Under the pieces are notes generated by a model. The model had not been told where the DNA came from. It was given only the letters and a program-made list of their open reading frames with translations, and did not search any database. The translations under genes and the position numbers were made by a program. Shown here in pieces: positions 1-10,520 of a DNA stretch of 64,000 nt. How positions within the stretch are numbered: the stretch's first letter is position 1; every line of letters starts with the position of its first letter. This DNA is from Diplonema japonicum (taxonomy: Eukaryota; Euglenozoa; Diplonemea; Diplonemida; Diplonemidae), in assembly GCA_964019335.1 (NCBI GenBank), contig OZ025650.1, forward strand, positions 819,001 through 883,000, given 5' to 3'.

Positions 1-54
1 TTTTTCTTTCAAATCCTTCCTCTCACTACCTTCAGGGAGCGAGGAGGAGGAAAG

Positions 55-2767
55 ATGCCCGAGAGCGAAGCAGGATCTGCTGCGGTATGCGAACAAAAAC
101 CTGGGCAAAAAAAAAAAAGACAACCTGGGGAAAAAAAAAAAAGAAGAAAAAGAAAAAAAAAAAAAAAAAAAAACACACAGAGTAGCATCAAACGAAGAAG
201 AAGAGCGAGAAAAAGCGATACACAGCAACAAGGAACCGCAGACCAAGAAAGTCCACCAGGCAGAGGCAGGATAGGCGGCACAAGCCAAAGTCAATATGAA
301 GACGATATGCGATCGACAGCGGAGTCGAGAGTCGTGGTTATGGAAAGGGTATGTGGACTTCATAGATCTCGCGCTTCAGCTTTTTCTCTTTACACAGGAA
401 AGCCATCTTGCCCCATTGGGCTACAACGACCCTTTTAAAATGACGGTGGCCCCACCTGCATGGGAGCAAGAACTTGCAAGTGAGGTTCCTCAAACTGTGG
501 TGGAGGACCCTTTGTCAGGTCAGGAAGCCGCCGGATGGGACATGTTCCCCCAGGGCGATCCATTGCTGTTCTGGGGGTCTGATGTGAAGCTTTCCGAGTA
601 CGGTGCCATGTCCCAAGGTTTCTTTGAGACCTGGGTGAAGGGTAATGAAACGGGTGCAGCACATTACCATCAAGAGATGACGAAGATGTTCCTGAATGGG
701 GCGACAGAGCTCGACGTGAGCCTCACCCACATGAAGGAATACAGCGAGGACTTGTACAAAAATACCGTAAAATACCCATTGGAAGCCATCCCGCTGTTGC
801 AGGAACAAGCTAACGTCACCTTCCAGAAAGTCGTACAGATTCTGGACGAGCACGATTCGGAGATCCCAAAGATAGACCTGAGGATATGTGGCATGCCTGC
901 AGTGACCAACCTCCGTGGCCTGACTGTAGAGGACTTGGGGAACGTCGTTTGTGTGAATGGCATGGTCGTGAGGGTAAGCAAGATCCTGCCAGAGATGAAG
1001 GTGGCTTTGTTCGAATGCAGAGAATGCTTTCACAAGGAGATGGTGCAGGAAGAGCGAGGGAAGATAGAGGAGCCCGTGCGGTGTTCGAACTGCGGGAAGC
1101 ACCTCGGGTTCGAACTCAAGCACAACCAGTGCCACTTCACCGATAAACAGTTCGTTCGATTGCAAGAATCCCCAGATGCTACCCCTGAAGGCGAGACCCC
1201 GGCATCTGTCTCCATTACTCTTTATTCTTCATTAGTGGACAGCATAGTGCCCGGCGACCGTGTGGAACTCACTGGTGTGTACAAGTCGGCACCGGTGAGG
1301 GTTTCGGGGAATTCGAGAATTTGCAAATCCGTGTTTAAAACCTTCGTCGACGCCACGCATGTCTTGAAAACGTCAAAAGGGAAGCAAAGCTACTCCTTCT
1401 CAGAAGAACAGACAGCAGAACAAGACCAAGAAGACCCTCAAAAAGCGGAGCTCGTCGACCGCATCCATGAAGCATCGAAACAACCTGACCTGTACAAGAT
1501 TCTAACACGATCCATCGCACCTGGCATCCACGGCATGGAGGACGTGAAGCTGGGGGTTCTGTGCCAACTTTTCGGTGGCACTGCGAAGTCCTTCACGATG
1601 TGCTCGACCAGAAGTGAGATCAACATCCTTCTCTGCGGGGATCCTGGTGTTGCGAAGAGTCAGATCTTAACTCATGTAAACTCTATCACAACGCGAGGCA
1701 TCTACACCTCTGGGAAGGGAAGCTCTTCGGTCGGTCTCACTGCTTACGTAGCCAGGGATGCAGACACGGGCGAGTTCGTGTTGGAGTCAGGTGCATTGGT
1801 TTTATCCGACAAAGGGATCTGTTGCATTGACGAGTTTGACAAGATGGACGACAGCACGCGGTCGGTGCTTCACGAGGTGATGGAGCAGCAGACAGTCTCG
1901 ATAGCGAAGGCAGGCATCATCTGCACGCTGAACGCGCGGTCTTCGATTCTAGCAGCGGCAAACCCCAAGGAGAGCACGTGGAACAAAGACCAGAATATTC
2001 TGAAGAACCTGGACATCTCGTCTACCTTGCTTTCAAGGTTCGATTTGATTTACCTACTTCTCGATTTAAAAGACACTGCTTTGGACAGAGCACTGTCTCT
2101 GCATATCTGCAAGCTGTATACAGCGTTAGGGATGAAGGTCGACGACAAGGAAGCAGAGACCAAGCAAGCAGCCGATTCCAACAACACAGCACCATTGGCG
2201 ACAGGCCCCCCTGGGTTGGAAATCTTCAACTTGAGCTCTTTAACAAAATATGTCTCTTACGCCAAAGCAAGGATCCGGCCACGGCTGAGCAAAGACGCCT
2301 CGTCTAAACTGGTGCAGTGTTATGTGGAAATGCGGAAATCTCGCGGAGGGAGGAATGTTGTCACCGCTACAACCCGACAGCTTGAAGCCATGATACGTAT
2401 CAGCGAAGCACACGCCAAGATGCGACTTTCAAATGAAGTGACAACTCACGACGTCCTCGCTGCCAAGAAGCTTATTGAAACTGCTTTAAAAGACTCCTGC
2501 ATCGACAAAGAGACAGGGATGCTTATCTCAGCCGGCGGCGACTCCCACTCGGGGGTCACCACCGCCACTATCATCCGTCACATCCAAGACCTTGTCGTGC
2601 AGAACAAGTGGTCCAAGCAGAAGATCCCCATGACGGAGGTGAAGAACCAGGTGATCGACTGTCTTCAAAACGGGATCAGCAAGGCGGACCTGTCGGACGC
2701 GTGCAGCGTGTTGTTATCGAGGGGCATCATCGACCCCATCGTGGACGACTGCCTGCCTTTCAAATAG
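55..2767 (+). CDS. MCM4: MCM4 replicative helicase subunit (3 exons)
   Basis: DNA replication licensing factor, one of the six subunits of the MCM2-7 helicase. I read three exons, 55-84, 181-348 and 398-2767, giving about 855 aa, close to the usual MCM4 length. Introns 85-180 (GTATGC...CACACAG) and 349-397 (GTATGT...ACACAG) both fall between codons. The first 80 residues are basic and Ser/Gln-rich, like the disordered MCM4 tail. A four-cysteine zinc-binding segment starts near residue 273. The AAA+ core shows Walker A GDPGVAKS (480-487), Walker B CIDEFDKM (542-549) and arginine finger SRFD (612-615). The segment KHNQCHFTDKQFVRLQESPD and the following KSVFKTFVDATHV assign it to MCM4 rather than to another MCM. 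An unspliced reading would put a poly-lysine run from the first intron into the protein; I reject that. The first exon rests on splice signals and length only. Confidence 0.9.
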
Positions 2768-2832
2768 AGGCAGAGGCAGAGGCAGGGGTTGGGTGGTTGA
2801 ATCGTTTGTTTTTTAAGCTAGACATTCATTAG

Positions 2833-2854
2833 ATTTTTCTTCTTTCGTTTTCAG
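2833..2854 (+). promoter_or_regulatory. candidate trans-splice acceptor for the TPR gene
   Basis: A pyrimidine-rich tract (TTTTTCTTCTTTCGTTTTCAG) ends in CAG about 62 bp before the start codon of the next gene. It lies in a 149-bp spacer between two same-strand genes. In euglenozoans such tracts mark spliced-leader addition, so this is a good candidate. The leader itself is not in the window. Confidence 0.45.
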
Positions 2855-2916
2855 CCTGCCCGCTTTTTCTCTTTGCTGAATCACGCCACCAAAGACATCC
2901 ATATAGGAGTAGTAAA

Positions 2917-4479
2917 ATGCCCGACGACGGCGATTACGATGACTCCAGCAGTTGCCGGGGCTCAGACGAAGAGGATGAAAACGCAAAAGACCAAAAGATT
3001 ATGACAGACCGACAGCAGAGGAAGAGGAGAAACCGAGCATGGGAAGACGAAGACTCAGCAGAAGATTCTACCAAGGACGAAGAGGAAGAGGACGAAGAGA
3101 TACCCGGTGATGACGCGATGCCGCCCCCGCAACTGCCGATGCATAGGAACCTAGGGAAGATGATGCCGCCGCCTCCGAAAAAGAGAGCAAGCCTCCAAAT
3201 ACCCCTACCACAGCAACGCAAACAGGAACAGCCCTCCGAAGACGATGCGTTTTTGGACGATTTTTTGGACGAAAATGAGAAAAAAGACAGTGGAGGGAAA
3301 ACAGATCTAGACTCGTTCCTCGATGGGATCATGAAGGGGGCGGGGCTGAAGGACGCGGACATACCCTCGGCAGGGGTTGGGAAAAAAGCAGCGGAGGGTG
3401 AAGATTTTGATATGTTTGCAGACGACGACGAGGAAGAGGCTGAAGAAACAGAGCAGCAAAAACTCGAAAAAATCCTGAAAGAAAAGGGCCTCAGCGAAAA
3501 CTCCGATGGCGGGGTGAAGACAAGAGCAGTCCCTGAATGGGGGCTGAACATGGGGTTCGGGACAGAGAAAAAAGAACCGCAGGAACCACCACCACTCCCC
3601 ACGCCCACCTCGAATGTGCATAGCATGCCGACCATGTCTTTTGATATGTTTGGTGACGATGACTGCGACAACAACAACGCTGACGGTGCGTCCAGTGCAA
3701 GAGCAGCTGCCTTGAAGGAGCAGGGCAATGCTTTTGTGAAGAGAAGGGAATTCAGCGATGCTGTTCAATGTTACACAGAAGCCCTTGAACTGAATGGGTG
3801 CGAGGAGCATCTCCTCCTCTCCAACAGAAGCAACGCTTATCTATCGCTGAAGCTCTACAAGAAAGCTTACGTAGACGCCGCAACATGCGTGCAGTCCAAC
3901 CCTTCCTGGTTCAAGGGCTACCTCCGCAAAGCATTGATTCTCAAGGAGATCGGATGCTTCACAGATGCAAACGCTGTTGTGCGTGAAGGTCTGGAACATG
4001 CGAGTGATGCGTTGAGCAGAGCAGCGCTGCAGGGGTGTTTGTGTGAGGGAAAGCCGGATGAGAAGAATGAAAAAAACGAGTTCTTAACTTCAAAACGGAC
4101 GCACGCCGCATCAGGAACCGCTTTTTTTAAGCAAAAAGAGTACTCGAAAGCAACTAGGGAATACACCACTTCCTTAAAAACCGACCCTTCAGACATCAGC
4201 TTGCTCCTTAACAGGGCTGCGTGCTTCAATCATCTGAGGAATTTCACGGCAGCATTAGCCGATGCACAAGCCGCTCAGAAAATGTCACCGAAGCACCCAA
4301 AGGCGTACCTCCGACTGGCTGTGGCCTACAAGGGCTTGAACCGTATGCCTGACGCGCAGCATGCAGTAGGGCAAGGTCTTGAGCTGCACCCCTCCGACAA
4401 GGCGTTGGGTCAGCTGCGCAGCGAGATGAACGCAAACATCGAAAAGGAAAACAGTTTAATGGCGTCGCTGTTTAAGTGA
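2917..4479 (+). CDS. TPR co-chaperone-like protein with acidic N-terminus
   Basis: This 520-aa protein has two parts. Residues 1-260 are disordered and rich in Asp, Glu, Lys and Pro. The C-terminal half carries two blocks of tetratricopeptide repeats (about 265-375 and 390-515). The first block opens with KEQGNAFVKRREFSDAV and contains LLSNRSNAY and KGYLRKA. These are the Lys, Asn, Asn and Lys/Arg positions of the carboxylate clamp that binds the EEVD tails of Hsp70 and Hsp90. The second block has SGTAFF where GN is expected, so its clamp is incomplete. By family, this suggests a Sti1/HOP-like or related adaptor. It lacks the DP repeats of true Sti1, so I do not name it. No intron is needed and the start ATG follows an A-rich leader. 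Confidence 0.75.
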   Translation: MPDDGDYDDSSSCRGSDEEDENAKDQKIMTDRQQRKRRNRAWEDEDSAEDSTKDEEEEDEEIPGDDAMPPPQLPMHRNLGKMMPPPPKKRASLQIPLPQQRKQEQPSEDDAFLDDFLDENEKKDSGGKTDLDSFLDGIMKGAGLKDADIPSAGVGKKAAEGEDFDMFADDDEEEAEETEQQKLEKILKEKGLSENSDGGVKTRAVPEWGLNMGFGTEKKEPQEPPPLPTPTSNVHSMPTMSFDMFGDDDCDNNNADGASSARAAALKEQGNAFVKRREFSDAVQCYTEALELNGCEEHLLLSNRSNAYLSLKLYKKAYVDAATCVQSNPSWFKGYLRKALILKEIGCFTDANAVVREGLEHASDALSRAALQGCLCEGKPDEKNEKNEFLTSKRTHAASGTAFFKQKEYSKATREYTTSLKTDPSDISLLLNRAACFNHLRNFTAALADAQAAQKMSPKHPKAYLRLAVAYKGLNRMPDAQHAVGQGLELHPSDKALGQLRSEMNANIEKENSLMASLFK

Positions 4480-4616
4480 CCGGGCAGTAGGTGAGTGTGT
4501 TATTCGCCTCCCCGTTTTGTGATGTTCTTTTTTTTTTTTTTTTAAATCAATCATAATAAAGGAGGTTGCCTACCTATACACGAGACTTAAAAAAATTCAA
4601 TAAAATTAGAAACAAA

Positions 4617-5200
4617 ATGGCTTCTCGACTAAGCAGGGACCTAGCAGAGGTGGACAGTGCGAGTGATCTGATTGTTCCCGACGATCCTGGCAACAACAGG
4701 TTTCCCTGCTGTGTCGTGTGGGGACCTTTGCCTTGCCTAACCTGGATGTTCCCCTTCATAGGGCATATGGGAATTGCAGACTCGAGTGGTAAGGTGCATG
4801 ACTTTGCAGGCCCCTACACAGTCCTTGTTGACAGGTTCATGATAGGAAAGGTGCGAAGGATATTTAGAGTTGATGTGTATGCGATACTTTACAGTTTTTT
4901 TGTTTAATACCTTTTCTCTCTCCAAGATCTATGACCAATGGTCCCAAGGCCTGGGACGAAGCTATCGCGAAAGCGGACCAAGAGTACTCTGGACGGATGC
5001 ACAACCTCTTCTGCAATAACTGCCACCACCACACTGCTCAGGCACTTACTAACTTTGGGATCCGTAGTACCCAGTTTTCTGTGCTCCGCAGTCTCCTCTT
5101 CCAAGGTGAGTGGGTGGACTGCCCTAGCATCTTGTGTATTGTGGTGCCCTTCCTTGCTGTGGTGGGGGTTGTCGTGTTGATATCACTGTTGGCTTCATAA
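4617..5200 (+). CDS. TMEM222/RTE1-family membrane protein (2 exons)
   Basis: A 177-aa protein of the DUF778 family, which includes animal TMEM222 and plant RTE1 (a Golgi/ER protein in ethylene-receptor regulation). Exon 1 is 4617-4876 and exon 2 is 4927-5200; the 50-nt intron runs GTATGC...CCAAG and splits a codon after its second base. Joined, the product reads NRFPCCVVWGPLPCLTWMFPFIGHMGI, DFAGPYTVL, NGPKAWDEA and RMHNLFCNNCHHH, each matching the family signature in order, including the Cys/His cluster. The C-terminus is a hydrophobic segment (IVVPFLAVVGVVVLISLLAS) suited to membrane insertion. Reading through the intron would end the protein before the conserved Cys/His block, which supports the splice. 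The cellular function in this organism is unknown. Confidence 0.85.
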
Positions 5201-5693
5201 ATGAACGGGAAGAGGGGGGGTGGTATTATGGCCTCTTTTCCCTTTTACGTTGACACTTCATCCGTCATAACAGGGCCCGTACTTCTTTATAAGCAATATG
5301 AAAGCACTCCACGTCACACTCACGAGCTAGTGTGCAGGGCTCAACGTCGGGTGTCACGCCAAAGCAGACGATGTGCAGGCACAACAAGAAATATGATTTC
5401 GTAGCTGAGAAGAGTCCCTCAGTGACCTCACTGGGTTAAGGCGACATCGCCTGTCAACTGTCAGCGAGCGACAACCAACAAGGATCTTACTTGATTCATC
5501 TTTTTTATCCAGTTCAACCTTTTTCTTTCCTATCGCTTTACAGGGCCGGGATCTAAAAAGCTTTTCTTTCTTTTTTTTAGATCATGTAAGGATTACTCCA
5601 TTGTTGAACACTAAACGAAAGGTGGGTTGGGTGGACCTATACAAAAAGAAAGAGGGTTTTTTTTTTTTTTTTTAAAAAAAAAAGAAAGTTATA
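5201..5693. other. intergenic spacer, no gene seen
   Basis: No coding region is supported here. A pyrimidine tract at about 5510-5580 ends TTTTTTTTAG and could be the trans-splice acceptor for the next gene. A T-run followed by an A-run sits just before the start codon at 5694. Confidence 0.5.
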
Positions 5694-5797
5694 ATGAGCA
5701 ATATCGAAGAGGTACAGGAGTTGGTTAGGAATTTGCAGAGAGAATGGTTGTCGATAAAATTGGAAGACGCAGCTGTATGTTGATGGGATTGATTTCA

Positions 5798-5828
<31 letters not shown>

Positions 5829-7102
5829 AAAACAGGGTGATGAGGCAGGCCAGAAAATGAAGGAAGATTACCTAGAAGCGGAGAAGCGAAAGGCTGCACT
5901 TGTAACAGAGAAGGAGCAACTGTTAAAACAGTTAGACGGGCTTGAGGAGAAGAAGCAGCTCGACACGAAGCAAGTGCGTGCCGATGTCGCGGACCTTATT
6001 TCCCTCACCTCGAAGGAGGCGGAGGGCGAAAACAAGCTTGGCGATGTGGACCCTTTGGCGTGCTGCGAAGACCTCATCCTCACCTGCATGGAGAGGGAGA
6101 CTGAGCTCCAGGATCTCTACAAACAAATCGAATCCGCCGAAAAGGAAGATCAAGATGTCAAAGAAAGACTGAGGGTGCTTCAACAAAAAGCCCCCAGCAC
6201 AATTCCCAAAGTCATCCAAGAGAAGGATGCCATCATGGCCTCCATCGACGACGCATGGAGGCTCGAGAAGGCCAGGCTGAACAAGGTACATTTTTCTTTA
6301 ACAAAAAAAAGCCCCCCCCCCCCCCAACAGCACCACTCCGACCTCACGAAGAAGCAAAAGCAGCTTTCATGGCACCTCAACAGAGGGTCGTACATCAAGC
6401 AGCAGCCTGTTGACCCACGTACTACTGGTATGATAATAAAGTGAGGTGGATATTTTAAAAAATAAAATAAATCAAAGGCCAATTCGGTAGCAAGGGTAAG
6501 GTGGAGATCAAGGAGCACCGTTTGGAAATTTGGGAAGAGAAGCTGGTGCAGGAGTACTTGGTATGTTTGAATGCAACTGCGAAACCACACCTCAGGAATC
6601 GAAAGGCAGTGCAGAGGACCACAAGCTACAGAAAATCCAAGTGGCATGCACCTACGAGAGGACAAGGTCGGACTTCGAAGACAGAGTGGACGGGAAGAGA
6701 GGGTTGCCTGGGTCCCGACCAGCGCTTGATGACATGATCGCTGCCCTGAAGGTGTGAGGGGGGGGGGGAATAAACAATTCTTGCAGACCCAACTTGTGCG
6801 TGAGGGGAAGACATGCAAGGATCTTGTCAACGAGAACGCAGAGCTCAAGGCTCTCAAGAAACAGATGGAGGCCGAGGTGAAGGAACAGAGAAAATACAGC
6901 CAACAGCTTATGGACACCCAGCACAGGCAAGAGCTGGAGGCACGGGTAGAAGAGAGACAAAAAGCTATGATGGAAAACAAGAAGCCCCAACCCAGAGCCA
7001 CGCCACTTCAGATGTATGCTGGAAATAAAACAAAAACAAAACAAAACAAACAGAATGGAGGGCGGTGTCTCTGGAAAGAAACGTTTCGAACCGCGTCACT
7101 GA
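5694..7102 (+). CDS. coiled-coil protein with six short introns
   Basis: The gene is not open in one frame, but a consistent splice model gives 380 aa. Exons: 5694-5774, 5836-6285, 6331-6427, 6478-6560, 6596-6751, 6787-7013, 7054-7102. Introns are 61, 45, 50, 35, 35 and 40 nt, all GT...AG and mostly GTATG or GTGTG at the 5' end. The protein is largely charged heptads (KRKAALVTEKEQLLKQLDGL; NENAELKALKKQMEAEVKEQ), so it should form long coiled coils. It has no signal peptide or membrane segment. I cannot assign a family; many flagellar and basal-body proteins look like this. The last intron and the ending GKKRFEPRH are the least certain part; reading on without it would continue into low-complexity sequence up to 7224. 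Confidence 0.65.
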
Positions 7103-7593
7103 GGTCTTTTCTTATTTCTATGAAGGGGCAGCAGAAGGAAAGAAGGGTGGAGAGGGGGGGGAAAAAATGGATGCGTGCGCTCCACTTTTTTATTTTTCAT
7201 CTTTCCTTCTACAATTGTTATTAGGGAGTGTTTTTTTTTTGTTTTTGTTTTTTTTTTTGTTCTCTTTTTTCGTTTTTTTTCTTTTTCCTTCCCTTTTTAC
7301 AGCCCCTTCTATTTTTTTTGTTCCCCTTCCCCCCTTACTTTCATTTTTTTTTTCCACCATTCAAAATCCACACGCACGTACTAGTGTCTTTTTTTTTTTT
7401 TATTCTTTGTTCTTTATGTGCTCCCCCCATTTTACCCCTCCCCCCGTAGTTCCCATTTTCTTTTAGCTCAAAAAGGTGTTTCCTTCGCTTCTCTTTTTCT
7501 TCTTTCTTTTTTCTGCCCTGTCCCCTACTACGATTATGTTTTTTTTCTTCTCTTCGCTTTCCCTTTTTTAAGACTTCCAAAAGCACCCTCAGG
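7103..7593. other. pyrimidine-rich intergenic spacer
   Basis: From about 7190 to 7580 the + strand is almost entirely T and C with long T runs. Apparent ORFs here encode only Phe, Ser, Leu and Pro and are not genes. The tract probably serves 3' processing of the upstream gene and trans-splicing of the downstream one. Confidence 0.5.
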
Positions 7594-9780
7594 ATGCCCC
7601 GAAGGAGGAAGGAGGGATGTCCCAGAACCGAGGAAATCTTGCGTGCGGCAGATGAAGCGCAACACGACTACAGAGCGAAGCGTGAGAGGCTTTTGAGTAA
7701 GGATGGCGAAGTTGTGCCCTTAGGGTTGAGAGAAGGTGAGGTCGTGCACGTATTGAAGGGGGACGTGCTGCCCTTAATGAAGGGGGCACCAAAATTCGAT
7801 TTCAGCGAGATATTTGGAGAGATGGGAGGGGAGAAGAAGAAGACCGAGCAGAACCAGGGAACAGAGGGCGAGAGGGTTGCAGACAGCATCTCCGAGAGCC
7901 GGAAGTTACTAGTCGACGTGCTGCAAGCACATCATCACAAAAATGTAGGGAACGCAACGGCCCCACCCGCAGCCAGTGCACTGCCTGAGGTGGTGCGTCC
8001 AAAGACACCCGACGCAGTGAAGCAGATGGGACGCGGTGAGGACTACTACGCTCCGAAACGAAAAAAGCGCCGCCCGAAAGAAGACGGTGCCATCCGCAAC
8101 GGCTCCTCTCCTGACGCCTTCGACCCCCGCCCACCCGAACCCTTCTCCGACAGGAACTCGTCAAAAGGAGTTACACGAAAACTGTACCAGTTCGTCAACG
8201 TCTCCTACAGAAGGGTCCAGAGGTGCAAGTTCGGGACTGTCAAGGGAACCGACGAGGCACCTGCGACGTGCCCTTTCAAAACGAAGGCCGTTGTGACCCC
8301 CCGTGCAGACCTTGACGACATGTCCTTGCAGCAGTATTCCCTGGAGGCGATCAGAGAGCGCACGAAGAGTGAGAAACCACGTGTTTTCAGTCTGACACAA
8401 TGCTCGCCCACTTCGCAGTCACAGCCACAGTCACGGTCGCACATGTTCGCGCCTGTGCCCCCTTCGAAGGGGTTGGAAAGGAGTTTTAAAAAAAAGGGCA
8501 GCTTCATATCTCACGAGCTGAAACAAATGACGGCCGACCTGCGGGAGGTGGAGGGTGACGACGAGACGCAAGAGACCATCGGCGGGCAGTACGCGTTAGC
8601 ATATAAGAGGACAACCCACAAGGAACCCGTGGAGCCCAGGGAGCCCCAGGCATACAGGTGCTTCAAGCAAGGTCTCGAGAACCGGACGTACGCCTTGAAC
8701 AACCGCTGCTTGGCGGAGCTGGAACGGTGTGACCAAAGGAGGAGGATGTTCTTTTCGAATAAATATGAGGTTCTAGGCGAGCTGTCAGAGTTGAGAAACG
8801 GGAAACACAGCACATGGCTGCCCGCTGCGGAGGAGCTCCAGAAGACCATCCAGAGCATCGCCGTTGCGAAGGACGCCAAACAGCGACAAGAGAAGAGACA
8901 GGCGTTCCTAGACTGTGCTAGGGCTGTCATCGATGAGTATTATTACTATGTAACGGACTGCTATGTGCTGCTGGATAAACTAAGCTCGTTGTTCAACTCT
9001 GAAAGTGTTGTGAACATGGACCAAAAGGTTTTCTTCACGCTGCTGTACCAGTTCCCGACGTCACGGTTGCTGCAAGACGGGTTCAGGCAGGTGTTGGATT
9101 TGGTGCGGCCGATCTTCAGGGTTGAAGACGAGCAGTGGAGGGTCTTTTTGAACGAGAGGTTTTCGAAGTTCCAAAGTACAAACATTAATTTGCTCCTTGA
9201 GACACATGAAGCAAAGATGTCGCAGCCCCCCTCTCAGACACCTCTGCGGATGTCGCTCAGACTCTTTTCTATCAAACACGTCGACCGCGACCCTACCACC
9301 TGCCAGATGATGCTGACAGTGCGGTGTGACGGGGTGTGGTCGAGGCCCAAGAGCTACCCCTTTGACGAGTCCGAGTTGCGGTCGGAGATAAAAACTTCCA
9401 TAAAAAAGACGAACAAACCTGTCTGGAACGAAGAGGTCACCATCGGCTTTGAGCGCCCGTCCACTGTGGAGTTTCTTCTGTACGATCTGAATGAGGTTGA
9501 CGGGAACCCCTGGTTCCAAGGGCACATCAACCTTGACCACTACTGCTCAAAGATGTACAAGCAAGTTCGCACGAAGATCACTGTGCATCTACACACACAT
9601 GCATTCCCCTTGCCCCAAGAAACAGAAATCCCTGCAGGAGGGAAAGCAGGTGACGGAGCCGATGCACAGCAGGCGACAAAATCTCCAAAAGACCCGAACA
9701 GCGCAGAGTTGCTCATCTCCATCGAGGCATTGAACTTCGGGCAGGAACCCGACAAACGAAGCAACATGAGGCAGAAGTGA
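7594..9780 (+). CDS. C2-domain protein of unknown function
   Basis: A 728-aa single-exon protein. Residues 1-300 are charged and mostly disordered (KKKRRPKED). A central region from about 330 to 545 is predicted helical, with many conserved-looking Glu/Lys/Leu. Residues about 550-690 look like a C2 beta-sandwich: LRMSLRLFSIKHVDRDP, KTNKPVWNEEVTIGF and VEFLLYDLNEVDGN, the WNE and YD motifs being typical. The usual run of calcium-binding aspartates is only partly present, so calcium binding is doubtful. I do not recognise the overall architecture. It might belong to the cytoskeleton, given the flagellar genes in the window, but nothing in the sequence proves this. Confidence 0.65.
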   Translation: MPRRRKEGCPRTEEILRAADEAQHDYRAKRERLLSKDGEVVPLGLREGEVVHVLKGDVLPLMKGAPKFDFSEIFGEMGGEKKKTEQNQGTEGERVADSISESRKLLVDVLQAHHHKNVGNATAPPAASALPEVVRPKTPDAVKQMGRGEDYYAPKRKKRRPKEDGAIRNGSSPDAFDPRPPEPFSDRNSSKGVTRKLYQFVNVSYRRVQRCKFGTVKGTDEAPATCPFKTKAVVTPRADLDDMSLQQYSLEAIRERTKSEKPRVFSLTQCSPTSQSQPQSRSHMFAPVPPSKGLERSFKKKGSFISHELKQMTADLREVEGDDETQETIGGQYALAYKRTTHKEPVEPREPQAYRCFKQGLENRTYALNNRCLAELERCDQRRRMFFSNKYEVLGELSELRNGKHSTWLPAAEELQKTIQSIAVAKDAKQRQEKRQAFLDCARAVIDEYYYYVTDCYVLLDKLSSLFNSESVVNMDQKVFFTLLYQFPTSRLLQDGFRQVLDLVRPIFRVEDEQWRVFLNERFSKFQSTNINLLLETHEAKMSQPPSQTPLRMSLRLFSIKHVDRDPTTCQMMLTVRCDGVWSRPKSYPFDESELRSEIKTSIKKTNKPVWNEEVTIGFERPSTVEFLLYDLNEVDGNPWFQGHINLDHYCSKMYKQVRTKITVHLHTHAFPLPQETEIPAGGKAGDGADAQQATKSPKDPNSAELLISIEALNFGQEPDKRSNMRQK

Positions 9781-10067
9781 AAACAAACCAAACTGGGGGG
9801 GGGGGGGGGGGGGGGGGGGGGTCAACAACATTTCCCCCCCCCTTCTCCCTCCTTTTTTGTTTGTTTTGTTTTGTTATTATTCTTCTTCGTTTTTTTTAGT
9901 CAACCCCCCCCCCCTTTTTGTAGTTAAAAAGTTTCTCATTTACGTTTCGTGCTGTTGCTAATATTTGTTTTAATCACCGCTCTACCAACGACACACCCCT
10001 TTCCCCCCTAAAGGTTCTTCCCCCCCCCCCCCCCCCCCCCTCCTCCCCCTTTTTTTTTACTGAAACA
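9781..10067. repeat. poly-G, poly-T and poly-C tracts in spacer
   Basis: The spacer holds a run of about 27 G at 9795-9821, several C runs of 8 or more, and about 20 C at 10021-10040. Long G/C homopolymers recur in many spacers of this window and are length-unstable in sequencing, so exact sizes are uncertain. Confidence 0.6.
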
Positions 10068-10520
10068 ATGGCACCTACATTTGATCAACTGCTGATGCAC
10101 CGGCTGGCGAGGCTAGGGGGTGTCGGGGCTGATGACAGGGTGGGGTCTGCAGGGGCTGCTGCGCGACGTACGAAATTTGCAAAGTTGCAAAGATTGCCAT
10201 CAGCAGGGCAAGAGGAAGGCGGTGCAGTACATACAGGGATGCGAAAAAGATTAATTAAACCTCTGCAGCCCGAGATCTTTGGGGTGCAAAACCCTGTGAG
10301 ACAAAAAGGCCCCTCACTTTATGAAAGGCGCTACCTTTCAAGGAAGACGCGACAGGCTGCTGAGCCGACACCCTTCCAGCCCTCTCTGAAGCACTTCCGC
10401 ACTGGCCATTCTGTCTGGGGGCTGAAGAAGCGCAACTATGCCCCACCCAACCCACCCCCACAGCAGCATCACTACAGAACAACTTCACGTCCCCGCGGAA
10501 CTGTCGTGAAAAGGGTTTAA
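10068..10520 (+). CDS. small basic protein, unknown
   Basis: A 150-aa protein, strongly basic, with many Arg and Lys (ARRTKFAKLQRL, RKRLIKPLQPEIFG, YERRYLSRKTR). It has no membrane segment or signal peptide. It begins MAPTFDQLLMHRL. The codon use and the absence of homopolymers distinguish it from the surrounding spacer, so it is probably a real gene, but I know no family for it. A ribosome-associated or microtubule-inner protein could look like this. Pro/His/Gln-rich C-terminus (PPNPPPQQHH). Confidence 0.5.
   Translation: MAPTFDQLLMHRLARLGGVGADDRVGSAGAAARRTKFAKLQRLPSAGQEEGGAVHTGMRKRLIKPLQPEIFGVQNPVRQKGPSLYERRYLSRKTRQAAEPTPFQPSLKHFRTGHSVWGLKKRNYAPPNPPPQQHHYRTTSRPRGTVVKRV

Noticed and set aside
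85-180. Poly-lysine protein segment in the frame starting at 55
   Set aside because: It is encoded by an A-rich stretch bounded by GTATGC and CACACAG, so I treat it as an intron.
296-397. Upstream in-frame extension of MCM4 (start at 296)
   Set aside because: The GTATGT...ACACAG intron 349-397 and a protein-like exon in another frame explain the region better; the extension has no MCM similarity.
2934-3728. 264-codon open frame on the - strand
   Set aside because: Mirror of the acidic Ser-poor TPR gene; Ser/Phe-only composition and no domains.
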